Source: Desulfobacteraceae bacterium
GTDB taxonomy: Bacteria; Desulfobacterota; Desulfobacteria; Desulfobacterales; Desulfosarcinaceae
Assembly: GCA_013003715.1 (NCBI GenBank)
Contig: JABDIN010000097.1
Span: forward strand, 62,001-126,000
Direction of reading: 5' to 3'
DNA length: 64,000 nt
Shown: positions 8,445 to 17,682 of the stretch, in pieces
Numbering within the stretch: position 1 is the stretch's first letter
How the letters are laid out: every line of letters begins with the position of its first letter
Position numbers and translations under genes: made by a program
Notes under the pieces: model-generated
The model's database searches: none
What the model was told of the DNA's origin: nothing
What the model saw: only the letters and a program-made list of their open reading frames with translations

Positions 8445-10685
8445 TTATCCAGCGCCGCGCAGCAATACCTGATCGATCTTTGATGACAAGGCGGTCATCG
8501 TGAACGGTTTCTGAATAAAGTCTTCTGCGCCGGCATCAAGGATATCCTGAACAGGACCTTCTGAGGAATACCCGCTGCACACCAGGACCTTCAAAGACGG
8601 CCGGGCTTTCTTGATGGTCGGATATACGTCAAGCGCTTCCATATCCGGAAGTACGACATCCAGGATGGCCAGATCGATATCCCCTTGGTGGGATTGGGCG
8701 ATGGTGGAGGCCTCCGACCCTGTCGGTGCCGGCAGGACATTGAACCCAAGCGCCTCTAAAAGGGTTTTACTGACATCCATAACGACCAGATCGTCCTCGA
8801 TGAGCAACACCGTTCCTTTTCTGGCCAAGGCAGTATCCGGGTCGGCAACCGATTCATTCATTGTCCGGTTCTCCAGTGGCATATATACATTCACTATAGT
8901 TCCTTGTCCGATTTCAGATGAAATATCAATCCAGCCGTTGTGATCTTTGACGATGCTGTGGGCAGCGGCCATACCCATCCCACGACCCTGGAATTTTGTT
9001 GTGAAAAACGGTTCCATGACCCGTTGCTGGATATCTCCCTCCATACCGCATCCATTGTCTTCAACGGATATTTTCGCATACGGCCCGCTGGCGGCAGCAT
9101 CGAGTTCCCCCACCACAACTTCCGGGGCATCATATTTTTCCGCACGCACTACAATCCGCCCATTCGCCTGGATGGATTCACAGGCATTGGTGATAATCGC
9201 CGTAAGCACGCTTTCAATCTGAACCGGATCCCCTTTGATCATAAGCCCGTCTTTTTCGATCCGATTGATCAGATCCATGCCGGGCTTCATTTGTTTCTTC
9301 ACTGACGGGGTGATGGCTGATACGAATTCAAATACGGATATGGATTTAACCGTGTGTTTTCCGCCTTTTGCATAGGACATGAGCTGTCGCGTCAGCTGAG
9401 CCATCCGTTGTGACAACTCATCGATCTGCCGGATATGTTTGCACAGGTTTTCATTTTCCGATGATTTCATTTTCATTAATTCCAGATGACCGGAAATCCC
9501 GGACAATACATTGTTGTATTGATGTGCGATGCCGCCGGCAAGTGTCGCCACCGATTCAAGTTTGCACGCCTGCTCAAGTTGGTTTTTAAGCCGTAACCGT
9601 TCCTTTTCCTGTTTTTTTCGCTCCGTGATATCCGTATGGGTACCCACCTGACGTAAAGGCCGTCCATCTGTATCGATTTCGATGATATTACCCCGGGATA
9701 AAATCCACAGCCACTCTCCGGATTTGCTCTTCATCCTGAATTCGGATTCCCACTTGCCGAGCTTCTCCCCGGTTCTATTATTTGGTGAGACGATCTTTTT
9801 CACGTCATCCGGGTGCAACAGGCGCTTGAAGGTTTCATCTGAAGGGGGCAATTCATATGGTTCATAGCCCAACATAGTGTAATAATTGGGGCTGAAATAG
9901 ACTTCACCGGTCCGCATATTATAATCCCACAACGCGTCATTTACCGCTTCCAAGGTAAGCCGAAGCCGCTCTTCGCTTCTGACCAGCGAGTTTTCGATAT
10001 CCCGGAACCGGGTCTGGTCATGGGTGATGCTCAACCACAGATGCCTTCCATCAAGCTGGATTGAATTTGTGTATACCTCAACGGGTATTCTCACACCGGT
10101 CTTGGTGAGATGGGTATAATAGTAAGGGTTATGCCGGATATCTGACGCGGCATTCTTTTGAACCAGCGCCTTCTCCTCTTCCGGATGCAAATCCCACGGA
10201 CGCATCTGTTTTATTTCTGCACTGCTGTATCCATATCGATCAACGGCCGCTTTATTGCATTTAACGAAAAATTTGGTAGCCTTGTCGTACAGAAAAATCG
10301 GATCCGAGATATTATCAAGCATATCCCGGTAGTTATCATACTTTTCAACGATTGTTCGAGGGGCCGGGAGGGATTGTTGCGGTCTAGGCCCATTGTCCCC
10401 GGTCATGATCCACTTGCGCATTCCCAGGATGATCACACCGGTTCCGATCCAATGCATGAGTCCGTATTTTATGAAAATGAAGTACGCCGCTGAATCATAC
10501 ACGGCGATGTTGAATTTCATGATGTAGTGGACGAGAAGCTCGGACAGGCTGCCGAACAACAGGAGGGCAAGCCCACCGGCGATGAGGCTCCATCCGCAGT
10601 CGCTGCGATGGGTGCAATCTGATGTGGGCTGGCCGATGGACAATGGTTTTGCGGTGTTGGATCTTATCCAGAATGGTCGGATCAT
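8445..10685 (-). CDS. PAS hybrid sensor histidine kinase with receiver domain
   Basis: A 746-residue membrane-bound sensor. The N terminus has two or three hydrophobic segments (about 33-95). A first PAS domain follows (about 115-230), then a second PAS/PAC (about 240-360, ending in GTHTDITERKK). The dimerisation domain has GGIAHQYNNVLSGI with the phospho-accepting His near 385. The ATPase domain has NACESIQANG, EDNGCGM and GRGMGMAAAHSIV. The receiver at about 625-745 has the acidic pair IEDD, the phospho-Asp in LAILDVVLPD and Lys in QKPF. No output domain or partner regulator is adjacent. TTG at 10688 is an alternative start but the ATG at 10685 is preferred. The stimulus is unknown. Confidence 0.9.
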   Translation of the reverse strand: MIRPFWIRSNTAKPLSIGQPTSDCTHRSDCGWSLIAGGLALLLFGSLSELLVHYIMKFNIAVYDSAAYFIFIKYGLMHWIGTGVIILGMRKWIMTGDNGPRPQQSLPAPRTIVEKYDNYRDMLDNISDPIFLYDKATKFFVKCNKAAVDRYGYSSAEIKQMRPWDLHPEEEKALVQKNAASDIRHNPYYYTHLTKTGVRIPVEVYTNSIQLDGRHLWLSITHDQTRFRDIENSLVRSEERLRLTLEAVNDALWDYNMRTGEVYFSPNYYTMLGYEPYELPPSDETFKRLLHPDDVKKIVSPNNRTGEKLGKWESEFRMKSKSGEWLWILSRGNIIEIDTDGRPLRQVGTHTDITERKKQEKERLRLKNQLEQACKLESVATLAGGIAHQYNNVLSGISGHLELMKMKSSENENLCKHIRQIDELSQRMAQLTRQLMSYAKGGKHTVKSISVFEFVSAITPSVKKQMKPGMDLINRIEKDGLMIKGDPVQIESVLTAIITNACESIQANGRIVVRAEKYDAPEVVVGELDAAASGPYAKISVEDNGCGMEGDIQQRVMEPFFTTKFQGRGMGMAAAHSIVKDHNGWIDISSEIGQGTIVNVYMPLENRTMNESVADPDTALARKGTVLLIEDDLVVMDVSKTLLEALGFNVLPAPTGSEASTIAQSHQGDIDLAILDVVLPDMEALDVYPTIKKARPSLKVLVCSGYSSEGPVQDILDAGAEDFIQKPFTMTALSSKIDQVLLRGAG

Positions 10686-10962
10686 CAAAACAGCCTTTTC
10701 ACACCCATGTGAGCCGTGGCATTATCGAATTCGGTTTCGTATATCTTCACTTTCGGCGGTTATTGGAAAACCTTTAGCTGCATTCATTTCACTATTTCAC
10801 CATTACACCATTTATCCATTCAACCAATCAACTATTCAAACGGCCCAACCGATTCTCCGGAACATTGCCTGTTTTCACGATGACCTGCGCTTTATGGAGA
10901 AGCGTAATAAACCAGCCAAGCCGCGGTATGGCCGATGGAACAACCCGGCATCTGAATTCATT

Positions 10963-13002
10963 TTATTTTTCCCCCAAGATCGCCTGGACACTGTCATCGA
11001 TCAACCGTTCACAGGGAATATACGGCAGGGTAATGTGGTCCGTGTCCTTTCGGCTGCTGTTATAGGCAATGCAGGTTTCAACGGCGTTCTCATTCCGGGC
11101 CCATGCCCTTCTGGCGACCCCGCCCATGACGTCCCAGAGCATGGCCTGTTGAATTATGCCGTCGACACGCTCACTCCCGTCCAGCACCAGCCCGAAGCCG
11201 CCGTTGATCGCATTGCCGATCCCCACGCCGCCGCCGTTGTGGAGGGCCACCAGGCTCATTCCGCGGGCCGTGTTTCCGGCAAAACAATGGGTGGCCATGT
11301 CCGCCATGATATTCGAACCATCCTTGATATTGGCGGTCTCCCGGAAGGGGGAATCCGTTCCCCCGGTATCATGATGATCTCGTCCCAGCATGACCGGGCC
11401 GATGTCACCCTCACGAACCATTTGATTGAATTTCAAGGCGATGTTCACTCTTCCCATGGCATCCTGGTATAGAATCCTGGCCTGGGTACCCACAACCAGA
11501 TTGTTTTTTTCGGCATCCCTGATCCAGATATAGTTGTCACGATCCTGGAAACGCCGGTCGGGATCTATGCAAGACAAGGCCGCCGCGTCGGTTTTCTCCA
11601 GATCCGAGGTTTTACCGCTCAAACAGACCCACCGGAAGGGACCATAGCCGAAATCAAACAGCATCGGCCCCATAATATCCTCGACGTAGGAAGGGAAAAC
11701 AAAACCATCCAAGGTATCCCGGCCGTTTTTGCAGACATCCGAAACCCCGGCATCAAAAACCGCCTTTAAAAAACTATTGCCATAATCGAAGAAATAAGTA
11801 CCCCGCGCCACAAGGGCTTTGACGAGATTGAAGTGTGTGATCAGCGAGGCATCCACCAACTTCCGGAATCGCCTGTGGTCGGTTTTCAGCATGGCCGTCC
11901 GCTCGGCAAAGCCTATCCCCTGCGGACAATAACCGCCGTCATACACCACGTGACAGGACGTCTGGTCCGACAGCAGATCAATCTCCACAGCGTTGTCAAC
12001 CGCGTAAGCCAGCAGATCCACAATATTGCCGTGGTAGGCCACGGCCATGTTCTGAAGACCCTTTTTGCCTGATTCCACCATCTCAAAGGCCGCCGCCGGC
12101 GTCGTAAGCACTTGATCGATCCAGCCTTGCTCCTTGCGTGTCCGGATACGGGATTCGTCGACCTCCGCAATGAGGCCGATACCACCAGCTATTTTTACGG
12201 CTTTTCCCTGGGCACCGCTCATGCCGCCGAGACCGGAAGACACGAACACGCGGCCCGCCAGATCCGCATCTTGCGGTAGGTTGAATTTTGCGCGGGCGGC
12301 ATTCAATACCGTGTTATAAGTGCCGTGTACGATGCCCTGCGGGCCGATATACATCCAGCCGCCGGCGGTCATCTGCCCGTAATTGGCAACCCCGAGGGCG
12401 GCGGCACGGTTCCAGTTTTCATGATCGTCATAAAACCCCACCATGAGCCCGTTGGTGATGATGGCACGGGGCGCGGCCGGGTTTGACGTGAAGACACCCA
12501 GGGGATGACCGGAGGCAAGGACCAGCGTCTGATCCTCCCCCAGCGCTTCAAGGTAGGCCATAATCAATCGATATTGCATCCAGTTCTGACACACCTGTCC
12601 GGTTTCGCCGTATGTTACCAATTCATAAGGATAAAGCGCGATATCAAAATCCAGATTGTTATCGATCATCACCTGAAAAGCACGGCCTTCAATGCATCGT
12701 CCCCTGTACTCATCGATGGGACGCCCTTTGATCAAACCGGCCGGCCGGAACCGGTAGCCGTATATCCTGCCGCGGGTGTGAAGCTCTTCAAGAAATTCAG
12801 GCGCCAGCCGGGTGTGCCATTTCTCGGGAATGTAGCGCAGTGCATTCCGAAGGGCCAAACGGATATCACCGGCGGTCAGGTTCACCGACCGTTTGGACGC
12901 ACGCCGGATACCCGTGGCGAAGTCGGGCAAAGGCGGCAGTTCCGGGCAAATATGTTCCAGGCTGATGCTCATGGATGATGCAATGTTCTGGTTGGATATC
13001 AT
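10963..13002 (-). CDS. hutU: Urocanate hydratase, long form
   Basis: A 679-residue NAD-dependent urocanase, converting urocanate to imidazolonepropionate in histidine degradation. Clear family blocks include ASGHPLGVF, NYGQMTAGGWMYIGPQGIVHGT, FVSSGLGGMSGAQGKA, FDYGNSFL and GGGVGIGNAINGG. Typical bacterial HutU has about 555 residues; at 679 this belongs to the longer class found in eukaryotes and some anaerobes, with extra N-terminal sequence (IYGYRFRPAGLIKGRPIDEYRG). The ATG follows AGGAGG. A HutC-type operator lies 58 bp upstream, suggesting induction by urocanate. HutH, HutI and the formyltransferase genes are not in the window. Confidence 0.95.
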   Translation of the reverse strand: MISNQNIASSMSISLEHICPELPPLPDFATGIRRASKRSVNLTAGDIRLALRNALRYIPEKWHTRLAPEFLEELHTRGRIYGYRFRPAGLIKGRPIDEYRGRCIEGRAFQVMIDNNLDFDIALYPYELVTYGETGQVCQNWMQYRLIMAYLEALGEDQTLVLASGHPLGVFTSNPAAPRAIITNGLMVGFYDDHENWNRAAALGVANYGQMTAGGWMYIGPQGIVHGTYNTVLNAARAKFNLPQDADLAGRVFVSSGLGGMSGAQGKAVKIAGGIGLIAEVDESRIRTRKEQGWIDQVLTTPAAAFEMVESGKKGLQNMAVAYHGNIVDLLAYAVDNAVEIDLLSDQTSCHVVYDGGYCPQGIGFAERTAMLKTDHRRFRKLVDASLITHFNLVKALVARGTYFFDYGNSFLKAVFDAGVSDVCKNGRDTLDGFVFPSYVEDIMGPMLFDFGYGPFRWVCLSGKTSDLEKTDAAALSCIDPDRRFQDRDNYIWIRDAEKNNLVVGTQARILYQDAMGRVNIALKFNQMVREGDIGPVMLGRDHHDTGGTDSPFRETANIKDGSNIMADMATHCFAGNTARGMSLVALHNGGGVGIGNAINGGFGLVLDGSERVDGIIQQAMLWDVMGGVARRAWARNENAVETCIAYNSSRKDTDHITLPYIPCERLIDDSVQAILGEK

Positions 13003-13059
13003 GGTATGAACCTCCTGTCCGCCATTGGGGCGAAGGGCAAAATAAATTAAGTATATACT

Positions 13060-13069
13060 TGTATATACA
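13060..13069. promoter_or_regulatory. HutC-type operator upstream of hutU
   Basis: The 10-bp palindrome TGTATATACA matches the TGTA-N2-TACA core recognised by HutC (GntR family). It is extended to TTGTATATACAA and followed on the hutU side by a partial second copy (AGTATATACT at 13050-13059). It lies 58 bp upstream of the hutU start and overlaps a possible -10 element. No hutC gene is present in the window. Confidence 0.6.
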
Positions 13070-13279
13070 ATTTCCCCGTTTTTGTCAATGACCGATGATG
13101 ATTTCGGATGGATCGATCCGTCGGGGAAAAGCCGTCCCGAAGATCCCGGCCGGTACGGTAAGTATTTAGTGATACGGGTATCGGGACATTTTTGTTATCA
13201 GATAGCTGATTGGACGCTTTTTAATGCCGAAGTGCTGCCTCACGCTGAAGGCGTCGAAACCCACCCGATCAACAAGGCC

Positions 13280-14173
13280 CTATTTATGCTTCAGTGAAAA
13301 CCGCTGGCCACCGGTCTCAATGACCACCCGGTCCAACTGAATTTCCGCAATCGAATACCCATCGAACACCTGCCCCTGCCGTACAATGCGGTTATTGATC
13401 ACTACAAAACGGTCGGCGGCATCTTCAGCCCATACCAATGCCTGGAGTTCAATATTGGATGGCGCCGGTTCCAGTTCTTCCGTAGTCGAAACGGATTCGA
13501 TCGGCGCCTGAACACCCGGATTCCCATCGGTTGGCGGTATAATGGCGGACGGCACGGGTTGTTCGGGCATCTCGGGCGTATTTATCGTCTCCAATGCTAT
13601 TTCTGCGGACTCGGCGGGTGATGGCGAGGTTCTGGCAGGTCCGTCATCCGGTAAGGATTTCGCCGCGGCAGGCTGTCGCTGGGAGCCGGCCTCTGACGCC
13701 TCAGATACATTCATTTCCGTGGCATCATCAGGAGTCATGTCGGCGATCCGGTTTTCCAGAGTTTCCGGTGATACGTCCAGGCCGGGAGGGGTGCGGTCAT
13801 CGGCCGGTGATGGTGTTGTATTCTTCTCGTTTTGTAAAACAGGCGGTACCGGAGTCCCGGTTGCCGGTGGAGTAACGGTATCCGCGCGTGCAGTGGCAAC
13901 CGCTTCCGTCTTGGCCGACGATGATTGAGAACTTGATGAGGAATTCGATCCGGCCGAATTCCTCATCTGCCATTGGGACCAGATCCCCCATCCACCGAAG
14001 GACAGCAAAACCGTGACAACCGCACCGGCCAGCACCTTCCTTACATATCGGCGGCCCGGTCTGGCGGCCATCCGCGTCACTCCGGTGTTACCGGTCAGGG
14101 GCCAGGCCGCCGCGCTGTCCGATTGGGCGGTTTCAATCTCAACCTTCTTTAATGCGTCTAGAATTGAACTCAA
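13280..14173 (-). CDS. gspB: General secretion pathway protein GspB/ExeB-like
   Basis: A 297-residue bitopic inner-membrane protein. The N terminus (SSILDALKKVE) is the conserved cytoplasmic start of GspB relatives. A transmembrane segment lies near residues 46-68 (VLAGAVVTVLLSFGGWGIW). A long Pro/Ser/Thr-rich periplasmic region follows (about 75-235), and the C-terminal 60 residues match the GspB C-terminal domain (LQALVWAEDAADRFVVINN, GQVFDGYSIAEI). It partners GspA to cross the peptidoglycan and help secretin assembly. The start is TTG at 14173 with AAGGT upstream; the family N terminus supports it. It starts six bases after the GspA stop. No other type II secretion genes are in the window. 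Confidence 0.8.
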   Translation of the reverse strand: MSSILDALKKVEIETAQSDSAAAWPLTGNTGVTRMAARPGRRYVRKVLAGAVVTVLLSFGGWGIWSQWQMRNSAGSNSSSSSQSSSAKTEAVATARADTVTPPATGTPVPPVLQNEKNTTPSPADDRTPPGLDVSPETLENRIADMTPDDATEMNVSEASEAGSQRQPAAAKSLPDDGPARTSPSPAESAEIALETINTPEMPEQPVPSAIIPPTDGNPGVQAPIESVSTTEELEPAPSNIELQALVWAEDAADRFVVINNRIVRQGQVFDGYSIAEIQLDRVVIETGGQRFSLKHK

Positions 14174-14179
14174 TGCATG

Positions 14180-15847
14180 CTACCTTAAATGTGGAATGGC
14201 CAGTGATTTTTTCTCGTTGTACAAGGCGATTTTGGTCACATCATCCACAATGCCATCGGGGCTTATGCCATACTTCTCCTGTATCGTCCGAATATATTTC
14301 CCGGTACCGTCTCCGAAATTACCGTTCATCTGTGCACCGGAAAATCCAATTTCTTTTAACAGGGTTTTGAGCATAATAATTGAATCTTCCGGAGCTGTCA
14401 GCGGAATAATGCCCGTCAGGTTGCTGAAATTCCTCCACGGTATGACCATCAGTCCCGATCCGTAATTGACGGCTGTCTCAGGTGTCACCTCAATTGTCTC
14501 AGGTGCTTCCCCGCCATGCAGGAAGATGTACTTATCTCCATCGATCCGGTACAGCACCAGATAGTGAGACGTGTTCCGATCTCCGGACACAAAGGGAATT
14601 ATGGCCGGCAAATTCAACAGTTGGAGTCGATTGACGTCCAGCCAGTCACCATACAGGGAGAAGCCGTATTGATTGGCCACCACTCTGAAAAATGTCTGGT
14701 CGTCTTCAATTTCATTAAAATACGGATTGACGCCAATGTCCACCTGCCATTGCCGGAGGGCGAGCTTGATGGCGTTCTCACGGGTGGCCGAGGCGGATCG
14801 ATCCGAAAGAAACTGCTCAAAATCCACATTTTTTTCCTGGATCTGCTTTTTTGCCGTAGCCTTGACTTGTGCCGGCATAACAGGTGCGATTTTAAAGGTC
14901 TTGGCTGTACCGGCGGTGATGGCCGGGGCACGGAATTGAAGAAACACCAGAATTGCCAACACTACAAGGGCGATGCCAATGGCACCCAGGGATGCATATA
15001 CCCATTTTCGCTCTGAACGCCTCTTTAAGGTCCCCGCATATTTCCGCCTGTTGATTTCCGCAATCGCCGCCCGGGTGATCTCACTGTCCACGGTTCGCTG
15101 ATTACGACCGAAGGCAATGAGAAGCGCGCGGTCGCATACGATATTGATCAACCGGGGGACACCGCCGGAGTATTGGTATATCAACCGGTGGGCACCCCGG
15201 GATATTTTAACGACGCCCTTTACGGAAGCCACGTGCATCCGGTGGTTAATGTATTCAATGGTTTCTTCATCACTCATCGGCGCGATGTGCCAATGTAGGG
15301 TTATGCGCTGGGCCATCTGGCGAAGCTCGTAGGAATCAAGGATTTCGCCAAGTTCCGGCTGCCCCACAAGGACAATCTGTATCAATTTGGAGGTATTGGT
15401 TTCGAGATTTGACAGAAGACGAAGTTGTTCGATGACATCGCATTCCAAGTTCTGGGCTTCATCGATGATAAGAACCACCTTTTTCCCGGCGGTTTTTTTG
15501 GCGATCAAAAAAGCATTCAATTCATCAATCAGCTCTTTTGTAGATTCAGTGGCGGATTTCAATCCGAGTTCATCGTTAATCGACTGCAATAATTGGAGGG
15601 AGTTGATCTTGGTATTATAAATATAGGCGGCTATGGTGTCATCATTGAGGTTATCAAGAAATACCCGGCAAAGGGTGGTCTTTCCGGTGCCGACTTCTCC
15701 GGTGATTTCAACAAATCCGTCCCCCTGGGCAACGGCATAGGAAAGATGGGCCAGCGCCTCTTCATGACCTTTGCTTAGAAAGAGGTAGGCGGGATTCGGG
15801 ACCAATTGGAACGGGCGTTCCCTGAACCCGAAGAATTTGTGGTACAT
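14180..15847 (-). CDS. gspA: ExeA/GspA-like AAA ATPase with peptidoglycan-binding domain
   Basis: A 555-residue membrane ATPase. It begins MYHKFFGFRERPFQLVPNP, typical of ExeA/GspA. Walker A is GEVGTGKTT (about 48-56), Walker B is VVLIIDEAQN (about 124-133) and the sensor region is QIVLVGQPEL. A transmembrane segment is near 285-305. The periplasmic part contains a peptidase-C39-like or DUF region and ends with a PG_binding_1 repeat (LLKEIGFSGAQMNGNFGDGT, IQEKYGISPDGIVDDVT). It is thought to remodel or locally bind peptidoglycan so that secretin or envelope machines can assemble. The start follows AAAGGAGAT. It is followed directly by gspB. Confidence 0.85.
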   Translation of the reverse strand: MYHKFFGFRERPFQLVPNPAYLFLSKGHEEALAHLSYAVAQGDGFVEITGEVGTGKTTLCRVFLDNLNDDTIAAYIYNTKINSLQLLQSINDELGLKSATESTKELIDELNAFLIAKKTAGKKVVLIIDEAQNLECDVIEQLRLLSNLETNTSKLIQIVLVGQPELGEILDSYELRQMAQRITLHWHIAPMSDEETIEYINHRMHVASVKGVVKISRGAHRLIYQYSGGVPRLINIVCDRALLIAFGRNQRTVDSEITRAAIAEINRRKYAGTLKRRSERKWVYASLGAIGIALVVLAILVFLQFRAPAITAGTAKTFKIAPVMPAQVKATAKKQIQEKNVDFEQFLSDRSASATRENAIKLALRQWQVDIGVNPYFNEIEDDQTFFRVVANQYGFSLYGDWLDVNRLQLLNLPAIIPFVSGDRNTSHYLVLYRIDGDKYIFLHGGEAPETIEVTPETAVNYGSGLMVIPWRNFSNLTGIIPLTAPEDSIIMLKTLLKEIGFSGAQMNGNFGDGTGKYIRTIQEKYGISPDGIVDDVTKIALYNEKKSLAIPHLR

Positions 15848-15937
15848 CCAGAGGATCTCCTTTTACACGGTATTCGCATGTAAAATGACACGTTCAATGA
15901 CGCTAAAACGCTGATTTGTGGTACACCGGAAGATTTA

Positions 15938-16132
15938 TCAGTTTTTTCCCAGATGATCGACAACGGTTTCGCTCAAGGAGTCATCATCTTTTTTGAAAAG
16001 AGGCAGCAGTTCAGCGGCGATGTCCTGAAGGGAATGAATTTTCTTTTCCCGCATCACATTTTGAATCCGTTCAACGCCTTGCTCGATGAGCCGCAGCCCC
16101 TCGGCGATAGATAGAATATCTTTTTTGTCCAT
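15938..16132 (-). CDS. Small hypothetical protein of the envelope operon
   Basis: A 64-residue protein with an AAAGGA ribosome site upstream of its ATG. It is charged and predicted fully helical (LSIAEGLRLIEQGVERIQNV; then AAELLPLFKKDDDSL), with no signal peptide or cysteine. It sits 83 bp after the SPOR gene start region and 90 bp before gspA, in the same direction, so it probably belongs to the same operon. The family was not recognised. Confidence 0.6.
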   Translation of the reverse strand: MDKKDILSIAEGLRLIEQGVERIQNVMREKKIHSLQDIAAELLPLFKKDDDSLSETVVDHLGKN

Positions 16133-16215
16133 TATTTTTTTCCTTTCACGGTTGATACAGCACTCAATATAACCATAGCAGGTGTTCCATCAAGAATAAA
16201 ACGGAAATTCCCGGG

Positions 16216-17682
16216 TCACGGGGCATCATAATTGGCCACGTAAAAGTCATCGATCACACCGGAGGATTTCAATTTATTGCCATATTGTCTGGCCGCCTGT
16301 TTGGTTGCGAAATGCGACACTCTCACTTGATACCATTTTTTCTGGGCACTCTCGGCGGCTTTCCAGTAGGCATCCAGTTGATGCGTTTTTAACTGGTCCA
16401 CAAATCGCTGGGCATCCGCCTGCTTGAAGTAGGCCGCGACCTGAATGGTGAACTGGTCGGTGGTGGGCACCGGTGGTGCCATTTCCGGCACTGGCTCCGG
16501 TGCCTGCGTCACGCTTTTTGATGTGGCCACGTGCGATACCGTATTGACGATCAGAAAAACCACACCCAGTGCCAGCCCGGCGCCCAATGCCCACTTCAAG
16601 ACCGGGAGGCTGTATTTGGACCGCCCTATTCCCCGCCCCATGGCCACGCTCAGGGCTGTAAACCGGTCGAATGACCGGCCGGCGGCACCCATGGCCCGCT
16701 TTCCCAGTTTATCGAGATCGCGCAGGTGGTGAACGCTGGTGAGAACGGCGGATTCCTTTTGCCGGACAGGTGTGCGGGCGTTCGGCGGACTGTATTGTCG
16801 AACAGCCGCGGCGATCTCTTCCGGCGGCATGTCACGGGTGATTTCCGCAGCGGCGGCCAACAACGGCTGTGTTTGCTCGGTGGACTGGAGGAAATGAGCG
16901 GATGCGGCGATTATCCGAAGGAAACCGGGCTCGTTGCCATGCTGTTTCACGGTTCGAAGATAGATCGACAATGCCCATTGATCCGTCCGCCCCTCACTCA
17001 ACAGCAGCGAAGAGAGATCGAAAAGCATGGTCTGAACGGTTTTGACCTTGCTCGAAAAGAAAAACCGGTACGCCTGGAGGGCCGGGAAATCCACCCGTCC
17101 TGAATCCAGAAAAAACCGCGACAGGTAATACTGGATTTTTACACTATTGGGGTGGTATTCACCGATACGGGCGGCCAGTTCGTGATGAATCCGAGAAGCC
17201 TTCCTGCGGTGAACCAGGGATTCCAACCAGGATTCGGCGACGACTTTATCCATCGGATAAACCGAAAGGTAGGCCATGACGACATCATCCGATTCCGGTT
17301 CTTTTTCCGCCCGGGCGCTGTAGAATCGGGCGAGCCGGGACATCAGGTTCCTGGACTGACGCTTCCTGGCAAGCGGGGAAAACAGGAAGCTTTCGAATAC
17401 CGCGACCGCTTTCCGGTAGGCATCCTTTGCTTCCGCGGCCATACCGGCCCGTTCCCATACGGCAGCCTCACTGATGGTCCGATGAATAACGCCCTGCCCG
17501 ATGCGATTAAACGCCACGCCAACCAACCAGAACGAAATGGCTATGATAACGATGGCTGGTAATACCGCCGACTGGATGCCGAACGCCATCTGCCAGGCGG
17601 GCAGCAGCCAAAGACTGGCGATCCCCCCCAGACCAACCGTGAGCCATAATCGTACGCTGAGATGTCGAAATGAATGAATCAT
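16216..17682 (-). CDS. SPOR-domain membrane protein with TPR-like region
   Basis: A 488-residue membrane protein. Two hydrophobic segments near the N terminus (about 12-30 and 38-58) precede a helical region (60-330) rich in Ala/Arg pairs that looks TPR-like. A third transmembrane segment (about 365-388, LKWALGAGLALGVVFLIV) leads to a Pro-rich linker and a C-terminal SPOR domain (about 408-482: FTIQVAAYFKQADAQRFVDQL, YQVRVSHFATKQAARQYG). SPOR domains bind denuded glycan at the division site. Its ATG overlaps the stop of the PBP gene (ATGA), so it is translationally coupled to the cell-wall synthase and likely guides or links it to the gspAB module downstream. Confidence 0.8.
   Translation of the reverse strand: MIHSFRHLSVRLWLTVGLGGIASLWLLPAWQMAFGIQSAVLPAIVIIAISFWLVGVAFNRIGQGVIHRTISEAAVWERAGMAAEAKDAYRKAVAVFESFLFSPLARKRQSRNLMSRLARFYSARAEKEPESDDVVMAYLSVYPMDKVVAESWLESLVHRRKASRIHHELAARIGEYHPNSVKIQYYLSRFFLDSGRVDFPALQAYRFFFSSKVKTVQTMLFDLSSLLLSEGRTDQWALSIYLRTVKQHGNEPGFLRIIAASAHFLQSTEQTQPLLAAAAEITRDMPPEEIAAAVRQYSPPNARTPVRQKESAVLTSVHHLRDLDKLGKRAMGAAGRSFDRFTALSVAMGRGIGRSKYSLPVLKWALGAGLALGVVFLIVNTVSHVATSKSVTQAPEPVPEMAPPVPTTDQFTIQVAAYFKQADAQRFVDQLKTHQLDAYWKAAESAQKKWYQVRVSHFATKQAARQYGNKLKSSGVIDDFYVANYDAP

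Noticed and set aside
10790-10850. Low-complexity TTCA/CCATT-rich tract between the kinase and hutU genes
   Set aside because: No regular period or symmetry; it is not a convincing repeat element.
13082-13297. Plus-strand frame of 71 codons between hutU and gspB
   Set aside because: No ribosome site, no recognisable family, and it overlaps the end of gspB.
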